DNA of 64,000 bases from Rhodovulum tesquicola (lineage in GTDB: Bacteria; Pseudomonadota; Alphaproteobacteria; Rhodobacterales; Rhodobacteraceae). The stretch lies in the NCBI RefSeq assembly GCF_024128855.1, contig NZ_JAMYDV010000015.1, forward strand, positions 1 through 64,000, written 5' to 3'. A program made the translations under genes and the position numbers. Shown piece after piece: positions 23,432 to 32,430 of this stretch. Positions within the stretch are counted from its first letter, which is position 1. Every line of letters starts with the position of its first letter. The notes below the pieces were generated by a model that saw only the letters and a program-made list of their open reading frames with translations, was not told the origin of the DNA and made no database searches.

Positions 23432-24316
23432 TCAGCCCGGGGGGGCGAGCGTCAGCGCCTCGGCCGCCGGGCGGGTCGCCAGCATGTCGTGCAGGACGGC
23501 ATCGCCGGGCGTGCCGGGCACCTCGTCGGTCCAGACCCGGAACAGGTTCAGGTCATGGGCCCCGAAGGAGGTGATCATCGCGCCGTCGGCGGCGTCGCGG
23601 CCGCGCACCATCAGCACCCGGCCGATCCGGGGCGTGTTGTAGCGCGCATCGAAGGTATACCAGCGGCCGCCCAGATAGGCCTCGAACCAGGCGCAGAAAT
23701 CGCCGGGGCCGGAATGGGGCATGTCGATATCGCCCAGATATCCGCTGGCATAGCGGGCGGGAATGTTCATGGCCCGGCAGAACGCGATGGCGAGATGGGC
23801 GAAGTCGCGGCAGACGCCGGTCCTTTCGCGCTGCGCGTCGCTGGCGGTCTTGGTGGACCGGCCGAAGCCGTAGCCGAAGGTCAGGTGGGTGTGGACATGA
23901 TTGCAGATCGCCTGAACCCGCGCCCACCCCGGCGGGGTCGATCCGAACAGGCGCAGCGCCTCGGGGGCCAGCGCGTCGGAATCGCAATATCGGCTCGCGG
24001 TCAGGAATTGCAGGGTCTCGGGCGGCAGGTCGCCCACATCGTGCTGCTGTGCGGTCCAGTCGATGATGTCGGGCCTGCCGTCGACCTCGACGATGCAATC
24101 GGACCACAGCCGCAACTGCCCGGCGGGCGCCCGCAGCCGGGTCAACCGGTTCCCGAAGGAATCGGGAAACGTCTCCAGCGGCCGCGCGGGGTCGGCCCGC
24201 ACCGCGGCCGAGCCGATGATCCGGCCGTCAAAGCTGGAATGCGGGCAGAGGGCAAGGACCAGGACGCTCTCTTCCTTGCTGTCGATGACGATCTCGTAGC
24301 CGATGCGAATGAACAT
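23432..24316 (-). CDS. transglutaminase-like (cysteine protease fold) protein
   Basis: 294 residues from MFIRIGYEIVIDSKEE. The N-terminal half is the beta-rich domain found in bacterial transglutaminase-like proteins (VLVLALCPHSSFDG ... FGNRLTRLRAPAGQLRLWSDCIVEVDG). The core follows: TASDAQRERTGVCRDFAHLAIAFCRAMNIPARYASGYLGD, with the catalytic Cys in GVCRDFAH, and DFCAWFEAYLGGRWYTFDARYN, with the catalytic Asp in TFDAR. Where many family members have His before AWFE, this protein has Cys. Function is unknown in this subfamily; a peptidase or amidase role is usual. Stands alone on the minus strand. Confidence 0.8.
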   Translation of the reverse strand: MFIRIGYEIVIDSKEESVLVLALCPHSSFDGRIIGSAAVRADPARPLETFPDSFGNRLTRLRAPAGQLRLWSDCIVEVDGRPDIIDWTAQQHDVGDLPPETLQFLTASRYCDSDALAPEALRLFGSTPPGWARVQAICNHVHTHLTFGYGFGRSTKTASDAQRERTGVCRDFAHLAIAFCRAMNIPARYASGYLGDIDMPHSGPGDFCAWFEAYLGGRWYTFDARYNTPRIGRVLMVRGRDAADGAMITSFGAHDLNLFRVWTDEVPGTPGDAVLHDMLATRPAAEALTLAPPG

Positions 24317-24526
24317 TGCCGCCTTTGCGCTCCTGACATGGGACCCTAGGGATATAGGGTGCCGCGTCCCGTCTGCACGGTGCCTGTCCGGGAATGGCGC
24401 CTGTCCGGGGCGATCGGCAGACCTGCATGGGCAAGGTGGCGGACGATCCGCGCGATGCTCCGCATCAAGCGCCGGCCCCTGCACGCGGTCGGGCGGCACC
24501 CCTTGGGTATGCAGCCCGACCTTCTG

Positions 24527-25027
24527 TCACGCCTGCTGGTCCAGGCCGAATGCCGGGTGATGGATCAGTTCGCCTTCAGGCGCGATGTCGTCGAAGGGCA
24601 GGGCCTGAACCAGCTCGGGCGGACATCCGGCGACGCCCAGGCCGGGAAAGGCCCGAAAGCCGAAGCGGCCATAATAGGCGGGGTCGCCCACCAGCGCCGC
24701 GCCCCGACTTGTCGCCCGCAGCCTGCAAAGGGCGTGTTCCATCAGGGCCGTGCCGATACCCTGGCCATGGCGCGACGGCAGGACGGCAAGCGGGCCGATC
24801 AGGTGCCACCCGTCCCGGATCCCGATCCGTGCGGGCGAGGCGGCCAGATACCCGACCACCTCGCCCTCCTCCTCGGCCACGAGCGAGAGGCTCAGCCCGC
24901 CCGCCGCGCGCAGCGCCTCGACGATGCCTGCCTCGGTTCCCGTGGCGTGCGCGAGCATCGACAGGGCCCGGGTGACGACCCGGCCGATCGCCGGAATGTC
25001 GCGGGCTGTTTCATTGCGGATCAGCAT
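24527..25027 (-). CDS. GNAT-family N-acetyltransferase
   Basis: 166 residues. The acetyl-CoA site is LIGPLAVLPSRHGQGIGTALMEHALCRLRA (motif A, with the R/Q-x-x-G-x-G/A pattern as RHGQGIG). N-terminal IRNETARDIPAIGRVVTRAL and C-terminal ALVGDPAYYGRFGFRAFPGLGVAG are as in YhbS-type acetyltransferases. The substrate is unknown. It ends 1 bp before the YjhX-type gene stop region, so the two are probably co-transcribed from the right. Confidence 0.85.
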   Translation of the reverse strand: MLIRNETARDIPAIGRVVTRALSMLAHATGTEAGIVEALRAAGGLSLSLVAEEEGEVVGYLAASPARIGIRDGWHLIGPLAVLPSRHGQGIGTALMEHALCRLRATSRGAALVGDPAYYGRFGFRAFPGLGVAGCPPELVQALPFDDIAPEGELIHHPAFGLDQQA

Positions 25028-25028
25028 G

Positions 25029-25292
25029 TCATGCCCCCTGATTGTCGAGTTGCGCGCGGACCGACATCCGGCCGCGTTTCGAGATGCGATAAGGGCCGCC
25101 CGACCGGGATTCGATCAGCCGCTTGCGCCGCAATCGTCCGAAGGTGGCCAGGTCGAAATCGGCAAGGATCATCCCCTCGCGCGTGATGCAGGTGACCGCG
25201 GTGACCTTGGGGCCGTCATCGCGTTCGTGCCGGATGCAGCCGCCAAGGGCCAGAACGTGCAAGGCACGCTGTTCGTGTCGTGAGATATTCAT
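25029..25292 (-). CDS. yjhX: YjhX-family protein (DUF2084, putative toxin)
   Basis: 87 residues from MNISRHEQRALHVLALGGCIRHERDDGPKVTAVTCITREG, matching the small YjhX family (85 residues in E. coli), and ending with a basic region FGRLRRKRLIESRSGGPYRISKRGRMSVRAQLDNQGA that looks nucleic-acid-binding. The family has been labelled a toxin of an atypical toxin-antitoxin pair; the partner would be a GNAT (the E. coli neighbour YjhQ is a GNAT). Here the next gene is indeed a GNAT acetyltransferase, which supports a YjhX-YjhQ-like pair. Confidence 0.75.
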   Translation of the reverse strand: MNISRHEQRALHVLALGGCIRHERDDGPKVTAVTCITREGMILADFDLATFGRLRRKRLIESRSGGPYRISKRGRMSVRAQLDNQGA

Positions 25293-25677
25293 GGAGGTCT
25301 CGTGTGATGGACGTGACAAAAGCCCGGGCGCGCATGCGCCCGGCGGTCCTGATTTCACGCGGCTCTCTGAGATTCAGAGAGCCCTGTCACACAAGCTCTG
25401 ACATCCAGTCCCCATTGACCGAGCGGCCCAGGCTGGGGCCGCTCGCGCCGGGGATCTAGCAACCACGCAGCCCGGAAACAACGCCGAAGAATGACGCAGC
25501 CCGGCGCCTGGGCAGCCGGTCGCGCCGTCACCGTCCCGCAGGTGATGATCCTGCGCGCCTATTGTCACCGTGCCGATACAGCAATGCGCGATGGATCGCG
25601 CAGCGCCCGGCCGTGTGAGTCGCGGCGCAGGCAATCCGGGTCAGGTCCAGAACGGACCGATGCAGGCGGGGGACGAC
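25293..25677. other. divergent intergenic region with two hairpins
   Basis: 385 bp between yjhX (minus) and the large RTX gene (plus). It contains CCGGGCGC-GCAT-GCGCCCGG at 25324-25343 and a perfect 10-bp stem GGCTCTCTGA-GAT-TCAGAGAGCC at 25361-25383. I see no other gene. The hairpins lie in the presumed leader of yjhX or may end stray transcripts toward the RTX gene. Confidence 0.5.
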
Positions 25678-28600
25678 ATGACGCGCGATCTTGGAGACAT
25701 CTCTTTCGGCAAGGCCAGCGAGTTCGGCATTCCCGGCATCGCCGGAATCGACCCCGATGTGCTGGCGCTGCCCGCCTTCGGACCCGACCGGGCGCTGGTG
25801 CTGGTGCCGCAGACGGGCGCGGCAGAATGGGCCCTCGGGCTCGACCTCTATCTTCCGCAGCCCGCCCCGGGCGCCTATGTGGCGCTGGTGCAGACCGGCG
25901 GCGGCGATGCCGACCTGTTCCTGCGCGACAATGGCGATGGCACGGCCGGGCTGGGCATTGCGGGCGTCTACGAGGGCGCGGTGCCCTATGACAGCTGGGT
26001 GCGCATCGTCGCGACCTTCACCGTCGAGGACGGCGCGACGGTCCTGCGCAAATATGTCGACGGCACGCTGGTCGGCACCCAGATCCTGGGCGTCACCAGC
26101 CGCTGGACGGTGGGCGAGGCTGGCCTGCGGCTTTTCACCGACAATGACGGCGAGACCGCGCCGCTGGTCGTCTCGTCGGTCTTCTACACGTCCGACCTGC
26201 CCTCGGCGCCCGAAGTGGCCGCGATCCTTGCCAGTTTCCCCACCGCCGATGCGGCGGGCCTCTTCCCGGTGCAGCCCTCGGCCGGGGCGGTGCAGATCGA
26301 CTTTGCGGGCGCGGACCTGACCCCGCGCTTCGGCGAGGCGGCGGTGATCCTGGACGGCGCCGATTTCCGCACGCCGGTTGCCTTTGGCGACAGCATCGTG
26401 GCGCAGGCCTCGCAATTCGGGATCGCCGGGCCGGGCGGGGCCGACATTCCCGTGCTGTCCTTTTCCGCCTTCGCCCGGGACGAGGGGCTGCGGCTTGCCC
26501 TGCCCGAGGGGCTGGCCGACATCGCCAGCTACACGATGGTCTGGGATGTGCGCGTGGGCGACATGCAATCGGGGTGGTTCGCCTTCCTTCAGACCGATGT
26601 CACCCAGTCGGGCGATGGCGAGTTCTTCGCCCGCGGTTCCGACCGGGGCATCGGCATCGGCGGGGATTATGACGGCGCGCTTCCGTTCGAGGAATGGGCG
26701 CGGGTGGCGATCACCGTCGAGGACCTGGGCGACGGCACCTCGCGCCTGTCGAAATATATCGACGGCGTGCTGATCGACCAGCAATCGGTCTCGACCGCCC
26801 GCTTCACCCTCGATGCCGGGACCGGGTTCCTGATCCTGACCGACAATGACGGCGAGACGGCGCCGGGCTTTCTGGCGCATTTCGGCGTGACCGCCCGGGT
26901 TCTTGCCCCGGCCGAACTGGCCGCGCTTGGCGGGGCCGATGGCGCGGGACCGTTCGGAGATGACGGGCTGTCGGCGCAGATCGGCTTTGACGGCTACGCG
27001 CCTGCGGTCGAGTTCGGCTTTGCCGGCGTGACGCTCAGCGATACGGTTCCGGTCGAAAAGCCCGTGATCGCCAATCCGATCAAGGACATGCTGGTCACGC
27101 CCACGACCGCCCCGATAAGCTTCGATCTGGCCGAGGTGTTCGGCGCGGGCGCAACGGGCTTTGCCGTCACCACCTCGAACGGCGCCGCCGTCGACGCCCG
27201 GATCGTGGACGGCACGCTTGCCCTCAGCTTCGGCGCGCTTGGCCATTCCGATCTGGTCGTGACCGCCACCGATGCCGCCGGCAATCTGCTGACCGATACC
27301 GTGCGCGTCCGCGTCGCGGGCGAGGGCGCCTATACCATCGCGATCCTGCCCGACACCCAGGACTATACCTCGAACGCCACGATCACGCCGACCTTCGCGC
27401 TGATGACCCAGTGGCTGGCCGACAATGCCGAGGGGCTGAACCTTGGCTTCGTCACCCATGTCGGCGATGTCACCCAGACCGCCACCGCGGGCCAGTTCGC
27501 CATCGCGCGCAGCGCCATGGACATCCTTCGCGATGCGGGCATTCCCTATTCCGTCCTGCCGGGCAACCACGACATCGGCACCGGCGGGTCCGCGAATATC
27601 CGCGAGACCGCGACCTACAACGCCGCCTTCTCGACCGCCTACATGTCGGAGGATCCCACCTTTCGCGGGGTCTATGACCAGGAACCCGACCGCTACGACA
27701 ACAACTATCACCTCTGGACCGCGCCGGACGGCACCGGCTGGATCTTCCTCAACCTCGAATTCGGACCGCGCGACGACGTGCTTCGCTGGGCCGATGACGT
27801 GCTGACGCAGCATGGCGACCGCAAGGCGATGGTCACCACCCATTCGATGATGAACTGGGACGGCCTGCATGACAGCCTGGGCGGCCCGCTTCAGGGCGAG
27901 GGCGCGGGCTATGATTACGGGATCGGCAACGATCCGCAGGGGGCCTGGGACGGCATGACGCTGTGGCAGGAGGTGCTTGCCCGGCATCCGAACGTTCTGT
28001 TCACCGCGGGCGGGCACATCTTCGGCGACGGGGCCGAGACGCTGGTTTCCTACAACGATTTCGGCAACCCGGTGTTCCAGTTCCTCGTCAACTACCAGAA
28101 CGGCGTCGCGAACGAGGCCAATGGCGCGGGCGATCCCCTGCGCGGCGGCAATGGCGGCAATGGCGCGATCCGCCTGGTCACCATCGACCCGGAAAACGGC
28201 ACCTTCTACACCTCGACCTGGTTTGCCGGGTTCGACACCTATTTCACCGGCTATCGCGGCGCGCCCGAGATGTCCCGCGACGGGTTGCAGGGCCCCTATG
28301 TCGGCCATGAAGAGACCTATACCGGGCTCGATCTGGGGGCGCGCCGGGCCGAGGCGATCGCGAATGCGGGCGATGACATGGTGGTGGCGGGCGCGGTGAC
28401 GATCGACGCCTCGCGCAGCACCAACCCCAATGGCGAGGACCTCGTCTATACCTGGACCGACGCGGCCGGGAAGGTGATCGCGACGGGCGCGACCGCCACC
28501 GTCAGCCTGCCCGCGGGCGTCAACGACCTGACGCTGACCGTCACGGCCCCGGGCGGCGTGCAAAGCAGCGATAGCGTGCGGGTGATCGCGACCGATGCGA

Positions 28601-31600
28601 ATACCCTGCTGGTCGAGACCTTCAACAACGGCGACGCGGCAGGCTGGGTCGCGCCCGAGGCCGGGCTTGCCGCGCTGACGCGGCTTGGCACCGATCTGGG
28701 CCTTTCGCTGCCCTCGATCGAGGGCATCGAACAGCGCAGCCTGACGCTGGCCTTCGACAGCCACTGGCGCCCCGAGGACAGCCAGACGGCCGAGGTGCTG
28801 GTCTCGATCGACGGCGCCGCACCCGCCGCGCTGATGCGCTTCGACAGCGACACGACGCAGGATGACGGCTCGAACCGGAACGAACGGATCACGCTCGACT
28901 TCCTCGTGCCCGCCACCGCGGCCACGGTGGAACTGTTCTGGAAGATGAGCGAGGCGGGCAATGACTGGTTCTGGGCGATCGACAATGTCGAACTGACCGA
29001 TGCCGATGGCACCGTCCTGATCGCCGAGGATTTCGACAGCCTTGCCGACCGGCTGCTGCCCGCGGTGGACGAGGCCATTCCGGTCCTCGGCTGGACCCAT
29101 GAACCGCCCCCCGGCTGGCAGGTCGACACCCCCGACAGCGTGCCCCAGGGCACGACCGAATGGCGCGGCTGGAGCTTTGCCACGCCCGAATTCTGGACCT
29201 CGGCCGATGGCCAGGGCCGCGCCGAATTCACCCGCGGCACCGGCATCATCGCCATTGCCGATCCCGATGAATGGGACGATTTCAACGGCGGCTCGGAAAC
29301 CGGCACCGATTTCGAGACCACGCTGGCCGCGCCCGTCGTGATGCTGGACGGAACCGGCGCGCAGGGCGTGGGCGTGGTGCAGGTTCCCGCGCTGGCCCCG
29401 ACCCGCGGTCTGCTGGTCGCGCCCGATGCGGCGGGTCCGATCACCGACTACACGCTGGTCTACGACCTGTATGTCGCCGATGGCCAGGGCACCTGGGCTT
29501 CGCTGTTCCAGACCGACCCGGGCAATGCCAATGATGCGGAACTGTTCCTGCGCAATGTGGGCAACGGCACCGGCGGGATCGGCATTTCCAACGCCTATGA
29601 TGGCGCCTTCACCTATGACGCCTGGACCCGCGTCGCCGTCACCGTCAGCGTCGAGGACAACGCGCATGTGCTGCGCAAGTATCTGGACGGGGCGCTGGTC
29701 GGCACCCAGGTCGTGGATGGCGACATCACCAACGGCTCGCGCTGGACGATCGACGGCGACCGGGGCTTCCTGCTGTTCTCGGACAATGACGGCGAGACCG
29801 CCCAGATCCACGCCGCCGCCTTCGCCTTTGCGGGCCGGGCGCTCGACGCGGCCGAGATCGCGGCGCTTGGCGGCGTGGATGCCGACGGGCCGTTCGACAC
29901 CGCCCCCGATCCGCTGGCGGCGCAGTTCCGCTTTGACGGCGCGCTGGGTGCGACCGATTTCGGCAGCGCCGACCTGCGCGAGGTGACGTTCGGCGCCGAT
30001 ACCGGCACGCCTTTCTTCGTCAAGGGCACCGCCTTCTCGCGCGCAGGCGATGACGGGCTGGCCGCGCCGCAGGGGGCGCTGTTCGACCAGTCGAACCGGG
30101 CCGACAACCTGCTGCTCTGGGCGGCGGGCGATTGGCAGGACATCGTGATGGACCTCACCCTGACCTCGCTCGACAACGACACGATGGGCGTGGTGTTCCG
30201 CTATCAGGACGCGCAGAACTTCTACCGGCTGACGCTCGACAACGAAACCAACCTGCGCCAGCTCGTCAAGGTCGCGGACGGGGTCGAGACGCTCCTGGCC
30301 AGCCAGGCGGGCGGGTACACCTTCTATGACGCGGTCGACCTGCGGCTGCGCGTGGAGGGCGGCGATATCGCGGCCAGCCTTGACGGCGTCGTGCTGTTCG
30401 GCGGCACCGTCCAGGATGCCGACCCGCTGGGTGCGGGCACCATCGGGCTCTACTCCTCGGGCCAGCGCAGCACGATCTTCGACGACATCCTGGTGCGCGC
30501 CCCCGCGCCCGAGGCGGTGGCGGGGCCGCGCCTCATGCTGGTCGATTTCGATGGCGACGGGCGCGAGACCGTGCGGCTGGATGCGGCGATGTCGGTCGAT
30601 CCGCTGGGCTGGAACGGCGGCACCGCCCCGGTGGCCGAGTTCGAGGCCGTGGCCGGGCGCAACCGCTTCACCCTGACCGCGGGCGAGCAGAGCGCGGTGC
30701 AGATCGTCGATGTCATCAGCGGCGACCGGTTGATCGCGGCCGACCGGTTCGAGGATGGCGACGCCGCGGGCTGGCGCTTCGTCGACACGACCGAAACCGG
30801 CGGTCCGGCCGACTGGCAGGTGGTGAACGGCGCGCTTGTCGAGCTTTCGGGCGCGGCCTCGCGCGAACTGACCTGGGCGGGGGCCTCCAATCCCGATGTC
30901 TGGAAGACCGGCTGGTCGCCGCTGGGCGACGGGGTCTATGCGCTGCACAAGGGCAGCTATGCCCTGTGGGAAGGCGACATGGCGCTGTCCGACTACGCCA
31001 TCGAGGCGCTGGTCAGCGTGCCCGGCAAGGGCGGCGTCGGCTTCATGCTGAACTGGCAGGACCCGGACAACTACTACAAGCTCGAGATCGACGCGCGGGT
31101 CGGTCTGACCACGCTGGTCAAGGTGGTCGAGGGCTATGAAAGCTATATCGGCCGGGTCGCCGCCACCTATACCCCGGAGGAAACCTTCCACCTGCGCGCC
31201 CAGAATGTCGATGGCAAGATGCAGGTCTGGATCGACGGGCACGAGATGTTCGCCCGTCCGCTGGAGGATCGCGACCTCGATGGCGGCGCCGCGGGGCTCT
31301 ATGCCTGGGGTGCGGCGGGGGCAAGCTTCGACGACGTGGCCATCATCGACCTGTCGGGGCCGTTCCTCAACCACATCCACGGCACCGCGGGCAACGACAT
31401 GCTGACCGGCACCGCCGCGGATGACCTGATCCTGCCGGGGGCAGGGGCCTATGACCGGATGGCAGGCGGGGCCGGGGCGGATGTGTTCTGGTTCGCGGAT
31501 GAGCTGTCCAACGGGATCCGCGAGCGCAACATCATCAGCGATTTCGAGGCCGGACTCGACTCGATCCTTCTGCCCGAGGGGATTTCGGTCGCGGTCCAGT

Positions 31601-31725
31601 CCACCGCCAGCGCGCTGGTGCTTCAGGTCGGGCCGGATGGCGACCTGATCTATGTGACGGGCACGGGGCTGATCGAGGACGATCTGGGGCTGCGCTTCGG
31701 CACGCCCGAGATGCTGGTGGCCTGA
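25678..31725 (+). CDS. 2015-residue RTX-tailed, LamG-repeat metallophosphoesterase
   Basis: Start taken at MTRDLGDISFGKASEF, preceded by GCGGGGGA; an ATG at 25660 is also possible. No N-terminal signal. Order: LamG-like domain (about 30-180), second LamG (about 270-430), calcineurin-type phosphoesterase (about 550-870: ILPDTQDY, HVGDVTQ, LPGNHD, TTHSMMNW, GGHIFGDG), PKD-like stretch (about 895-970), third LamG (about 1235-1400), two more LamG/DUF1080-like domains (about 1475-1610 and 1725-1895), then a C-terminal RTX-like segment (GTAGNDMLTGTAADDLI...GGAGADVFWF). The three LamG copies share WxRxxxTxxxEDxxxxLxKYxDGxLxxxQ and TDNDGETA. RTX tails direct type I secretion; no type I transporter is nearby. 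Probably a secreted, sugar- or surface-binding phosphoesterase. Confidence 0.85.
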   Translation: MTRDLGDISFGKASEFGIPGIAGIDPDVLALPAFGPDRALVLVPQTGAAEWALGLDLYLPQPAPGAYVALVQTGGGDADLFLRDNGDGTAGLGIAGVYEGAVPYDSWVRIVATFTVEDGATVLRKYVDGTLVGTQILGVTSRWTVGEAGLRLFTDNDGETAPLVVSSVFYTSDLPSAPEVAAILASFPTADAAGLFPVQPSAGAVQIDFAGADLTPRFGEAAVILDGADFRTPVAFGDSIVAQASQFGIAGPGGADIPVLSFSAFARDEGLRLALPEGLADIASYTMVWDVRVGDMQSGWFAFLQTDVTQSGDGEFFARGSDRGIGIGGDYDGALPFEEWARVAITVEDLGDGTSRLSKYIDGVLIDQQSVSTARFTLDAGTGFLILTDNDGETAPGFLAHFGVTARVLAPAELAALGGADGAGPFGDDGLSAQIGFDGYAPAVEFGFAGVTLSDTVPVEKPVIANPIKDMLVTPTTAPISFDLAEVFGAGATGFAVTTSNGAAVDARIVDGTLALSFGALGHSDLVVTATDAAGNLLTDTVRVRVAGEGAYTIAILPDTQDYTSNATITPTFALMTQWLADNAEGLNLGFVTHVGDVTQTATAGQFAIARSAMDILRDAGIPYSVLPGNHDIGTGGSANIRETATYNAAFSTAYMSEDPTFRGVYDQEPDRYDNNYHLWTAPDGTGWIFLNLEFGPRDDVLRWADDVLTQHGDRKAMVTTHSMMNWDGLHDSLGGPLQGEGAGYDYGIGNDPQGAWDGMTLWQEVLARHPNVLFTAGGHIFGDGAETLVSYNDFGNPVFQFLVNYQNGVANEANGAGDPLRGGNGGNGAIRLVTIDPENGTFYTSTWFAGFDTYFTGYRGAPEMSRDGLQGPYVGHEETYTGLDLGARRAEAIANAGDDMVVAGAVTIDASRSTNPNGEDLVYTWTDAAGKVIATGATATVSLPAGVNDLTLTVTAPGGVQSSDSVRVIATDANTLLVETFNNGDAAGWVAPEAGLAALTRLGTDLGLSLPSIEGIEQRSLTLAFDSHWRPEDSQTAEVLVSIDGAAPAALMRFDSDTTQDDGSNRNERITLDFLVPATAATVELFWKMSEAGNDWFWAIDNVELTDADGTVLIAEDFDSLADRLLPAVDEAIPVLGWTHEPPPGWQVDTPDSVPQGTTEWRGWSFATPEFWTSADGQGRAEFTRGTGIIAIADPDEWDDFNGGSETGTDFETTLAAPVVMLDGTGAQGVGVVQVPALAPTRGLLVAPDAAGPITDYTLVYDLYVADGQGTWASLFQTDPGNANDAELFLRNVGNGTGGIGISNAYDGAFTYDAWTRVAVTVSVEDNAHVLRKYLDGALVGTQVVDGDITNGSRWTIDGDRGFLLFSDNDGETAQIHAAAFAFAGRALDAAEIAALGGVDADGPFDTAPDPLAAQFRFDGALGATDFGSADLREVTFGADTGTPFFVKGTAFSRAGDDGLAAPQGALFDQSNRADNLLLWAAGDWQDIVMDLTLTSLDNDTMGVVFRYQDAQNFYRLTLDNETNLRQLVKVADGVETLLASQAGGYTFYDAVDLRLRVEGGDIAASLDGVVLFGGTVQDADPLGAGTIGLYSSGQRSTIFDDILVRAPAPEAVAGPRLMLVDFDGDGRETVRLDAAMSVDPLGWNGGTAPVAEFEAVAGRNRFTLTAGEQSAVQIVDVISGDRLIAADRFEDGDAAGWRFVDTTETGGPADWQVVNGALVELSGAASRELTWAGASNPDVWKTGWSPLGDGVYALHKGSYALWEGDMALSDYAIEALVSVPGKGGVGFMLNWQDPDNYYKLEIDARVGLTTLVKVVEGYESYIGRVAATYTPEETFHLRAQNVDGKMQVWIDGHEMFARPLEDRDLDGGAAGLYAWGAAGASFDDVAIIDLSGPFLNHIHGTAGNDMLTGTAADDLILPGAGAYDRMAGGAGADVFWFADELSNGIRERNIISDFEAGLDSILLPEGISVAVQSTASALVLQVGPDGDLIYVTGTGLIEDDLGLRFGTPEMLVA

Positions 31726-31742
31726 GGGTGAATGTGAAAACC

Positions 31743-31770
31743 GGGCGGTCCGCGAGGGCCGCCCCCTTTC
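31743..31770 (+). terminator. stem-loop with GCGA tetraloop after the RTX gene
   Basis: A 9-bp stem (one G-U pair) capped by GCGA is followed by CCTTTC, in the 59 bp between the RTX gene and the VPLPA-CTERM gene. It could terminate or reduce read-through. Confidence 0.5.
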
Positions 31771-31784
31771 GATGGGGAAGACCA

Positions 31785-32321
31785 ATGAACGACCTTCTGA
31801 AATCGGCCGCCCTGGTCGCGGCGCTGGCCTTCGGTGACGCGGCGCAGGCGGGAACGCTGGGCGTGGCGACCGGCGCGCCGGTCAGCACCGCCAGCGGCAG
31901 CTTCGACTATATCGCCGACTTCGGCGACCTGTTCAGCCTGGACACGACCTTCGCCTCCGGGCCACTGGCCGGGCTGAGCGCGCAGATCTTCGTCAGCCCT
32001 GGCGATCCGCTGGCGGCGGTCTTCGACTTCGACCAGACCCTGGCGGTGGTCCTTCAGGCGGGGTCTTCCGTCGATGCGATGGAGTTCCTGCTGGACGCCG
32101 TCCCCGGCCATGAGGGCGGCGCGCTGGTGACGCTTTCGGGCTTCGGCCTCGGGCTTGATCCCTTCGTCCATTTCGCCGATGCGGCCGAGGACGGGCAGTT
32201 CGCCGACGTCGCGGTCACGGTTGCCAGCCTTGCGGATGTGCAGCCGGTCCCGCTTCCGGCCAGCGCGCTGCTGCTGCTCGGGGGCCTTGCGGGCCTCGGC
32301 CTCGCCGCGCGCCGTCGCTAG
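31785..32321 (+). CDS. VPLPA-CTERM sorting-domain protein
   Basis: 178 residues from MNDLLKSAALVAALAFGDAAQAG (Sec signal); GGGGAAG precedes the ATG. The body is a small acidic beta-rich domain without recognised family (GVATGAPVSTASGSFDYIADFGDLFSLDTTFASGPLAGLS). The C terminus VPLPASALLLLGGLAGLGLAARRR is a VPLPA-CTERM tail: motif, one hydrophobic helix, basic end. Such tails are processed by an exosortase in Rhodobacteraceae and mark surface or exopolysaccharide-associated proteins. No exosortase gene is in the window. It follows the RTX protein by 59 bp. Confidence 0.8.
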   Translation: MNDLLKSAALVAALAFGDAAQAGTLGVATGAPVSTASGSFDYIADFGDLFSLDTTFASGPLAGLSAQIFVSPGDPLAAVFDFDQTLAVVLQAGSSVDAMEFLLDAVPGHEGGALVTLSGFGLGLDPFVHFADAAEDGQFADVAVTVASLADVQPVPLPASALLLLGGLAGLGLAARRR

Positions 32322-32336
32322 GCGGGCCCGGCCTGC

Positions 32337-32364
32337 GTCCGGCGACATGAAACCGTCGCCGGAC
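32337..32364 (+). terminator. stem-loop after VPLPA-CTERM gene
   Basis: GTCCGGCGAC and GTCGCCGGAC form a perfect 10-bp stem with an 8-nt loop, 15 bp after the stop. No T-tract follows. Confidence 0.5.
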
Positions 32365-32430
32365 TGCAACAGGGCCGTCATGCAAAACCCCTAGCCCCTC
32401 CGATGGGCGCGACGGGCGGAAGGCGTGGCC

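Noticed and set aside
25384-25404. CTGTCAC followed by ACAA upstream of the RTX phosphoesterase, resembling a PHO box
   Set aside because: The second half-site (GCTCTGA at the right spacing) does not match; a CTGACAT nearby has the wrong spacing. Not good enough to call.
25528-31785. A 2085-codon open frame on the minus strand across the whole RTX gene
   Set aside because: It mirrors the plus-strand gene codon by codon in a GC-rich sequence, has no domain, start site or ribosome-binding site, and its protein is Arg/Gly/His-rich in the way expected for antisense frames.
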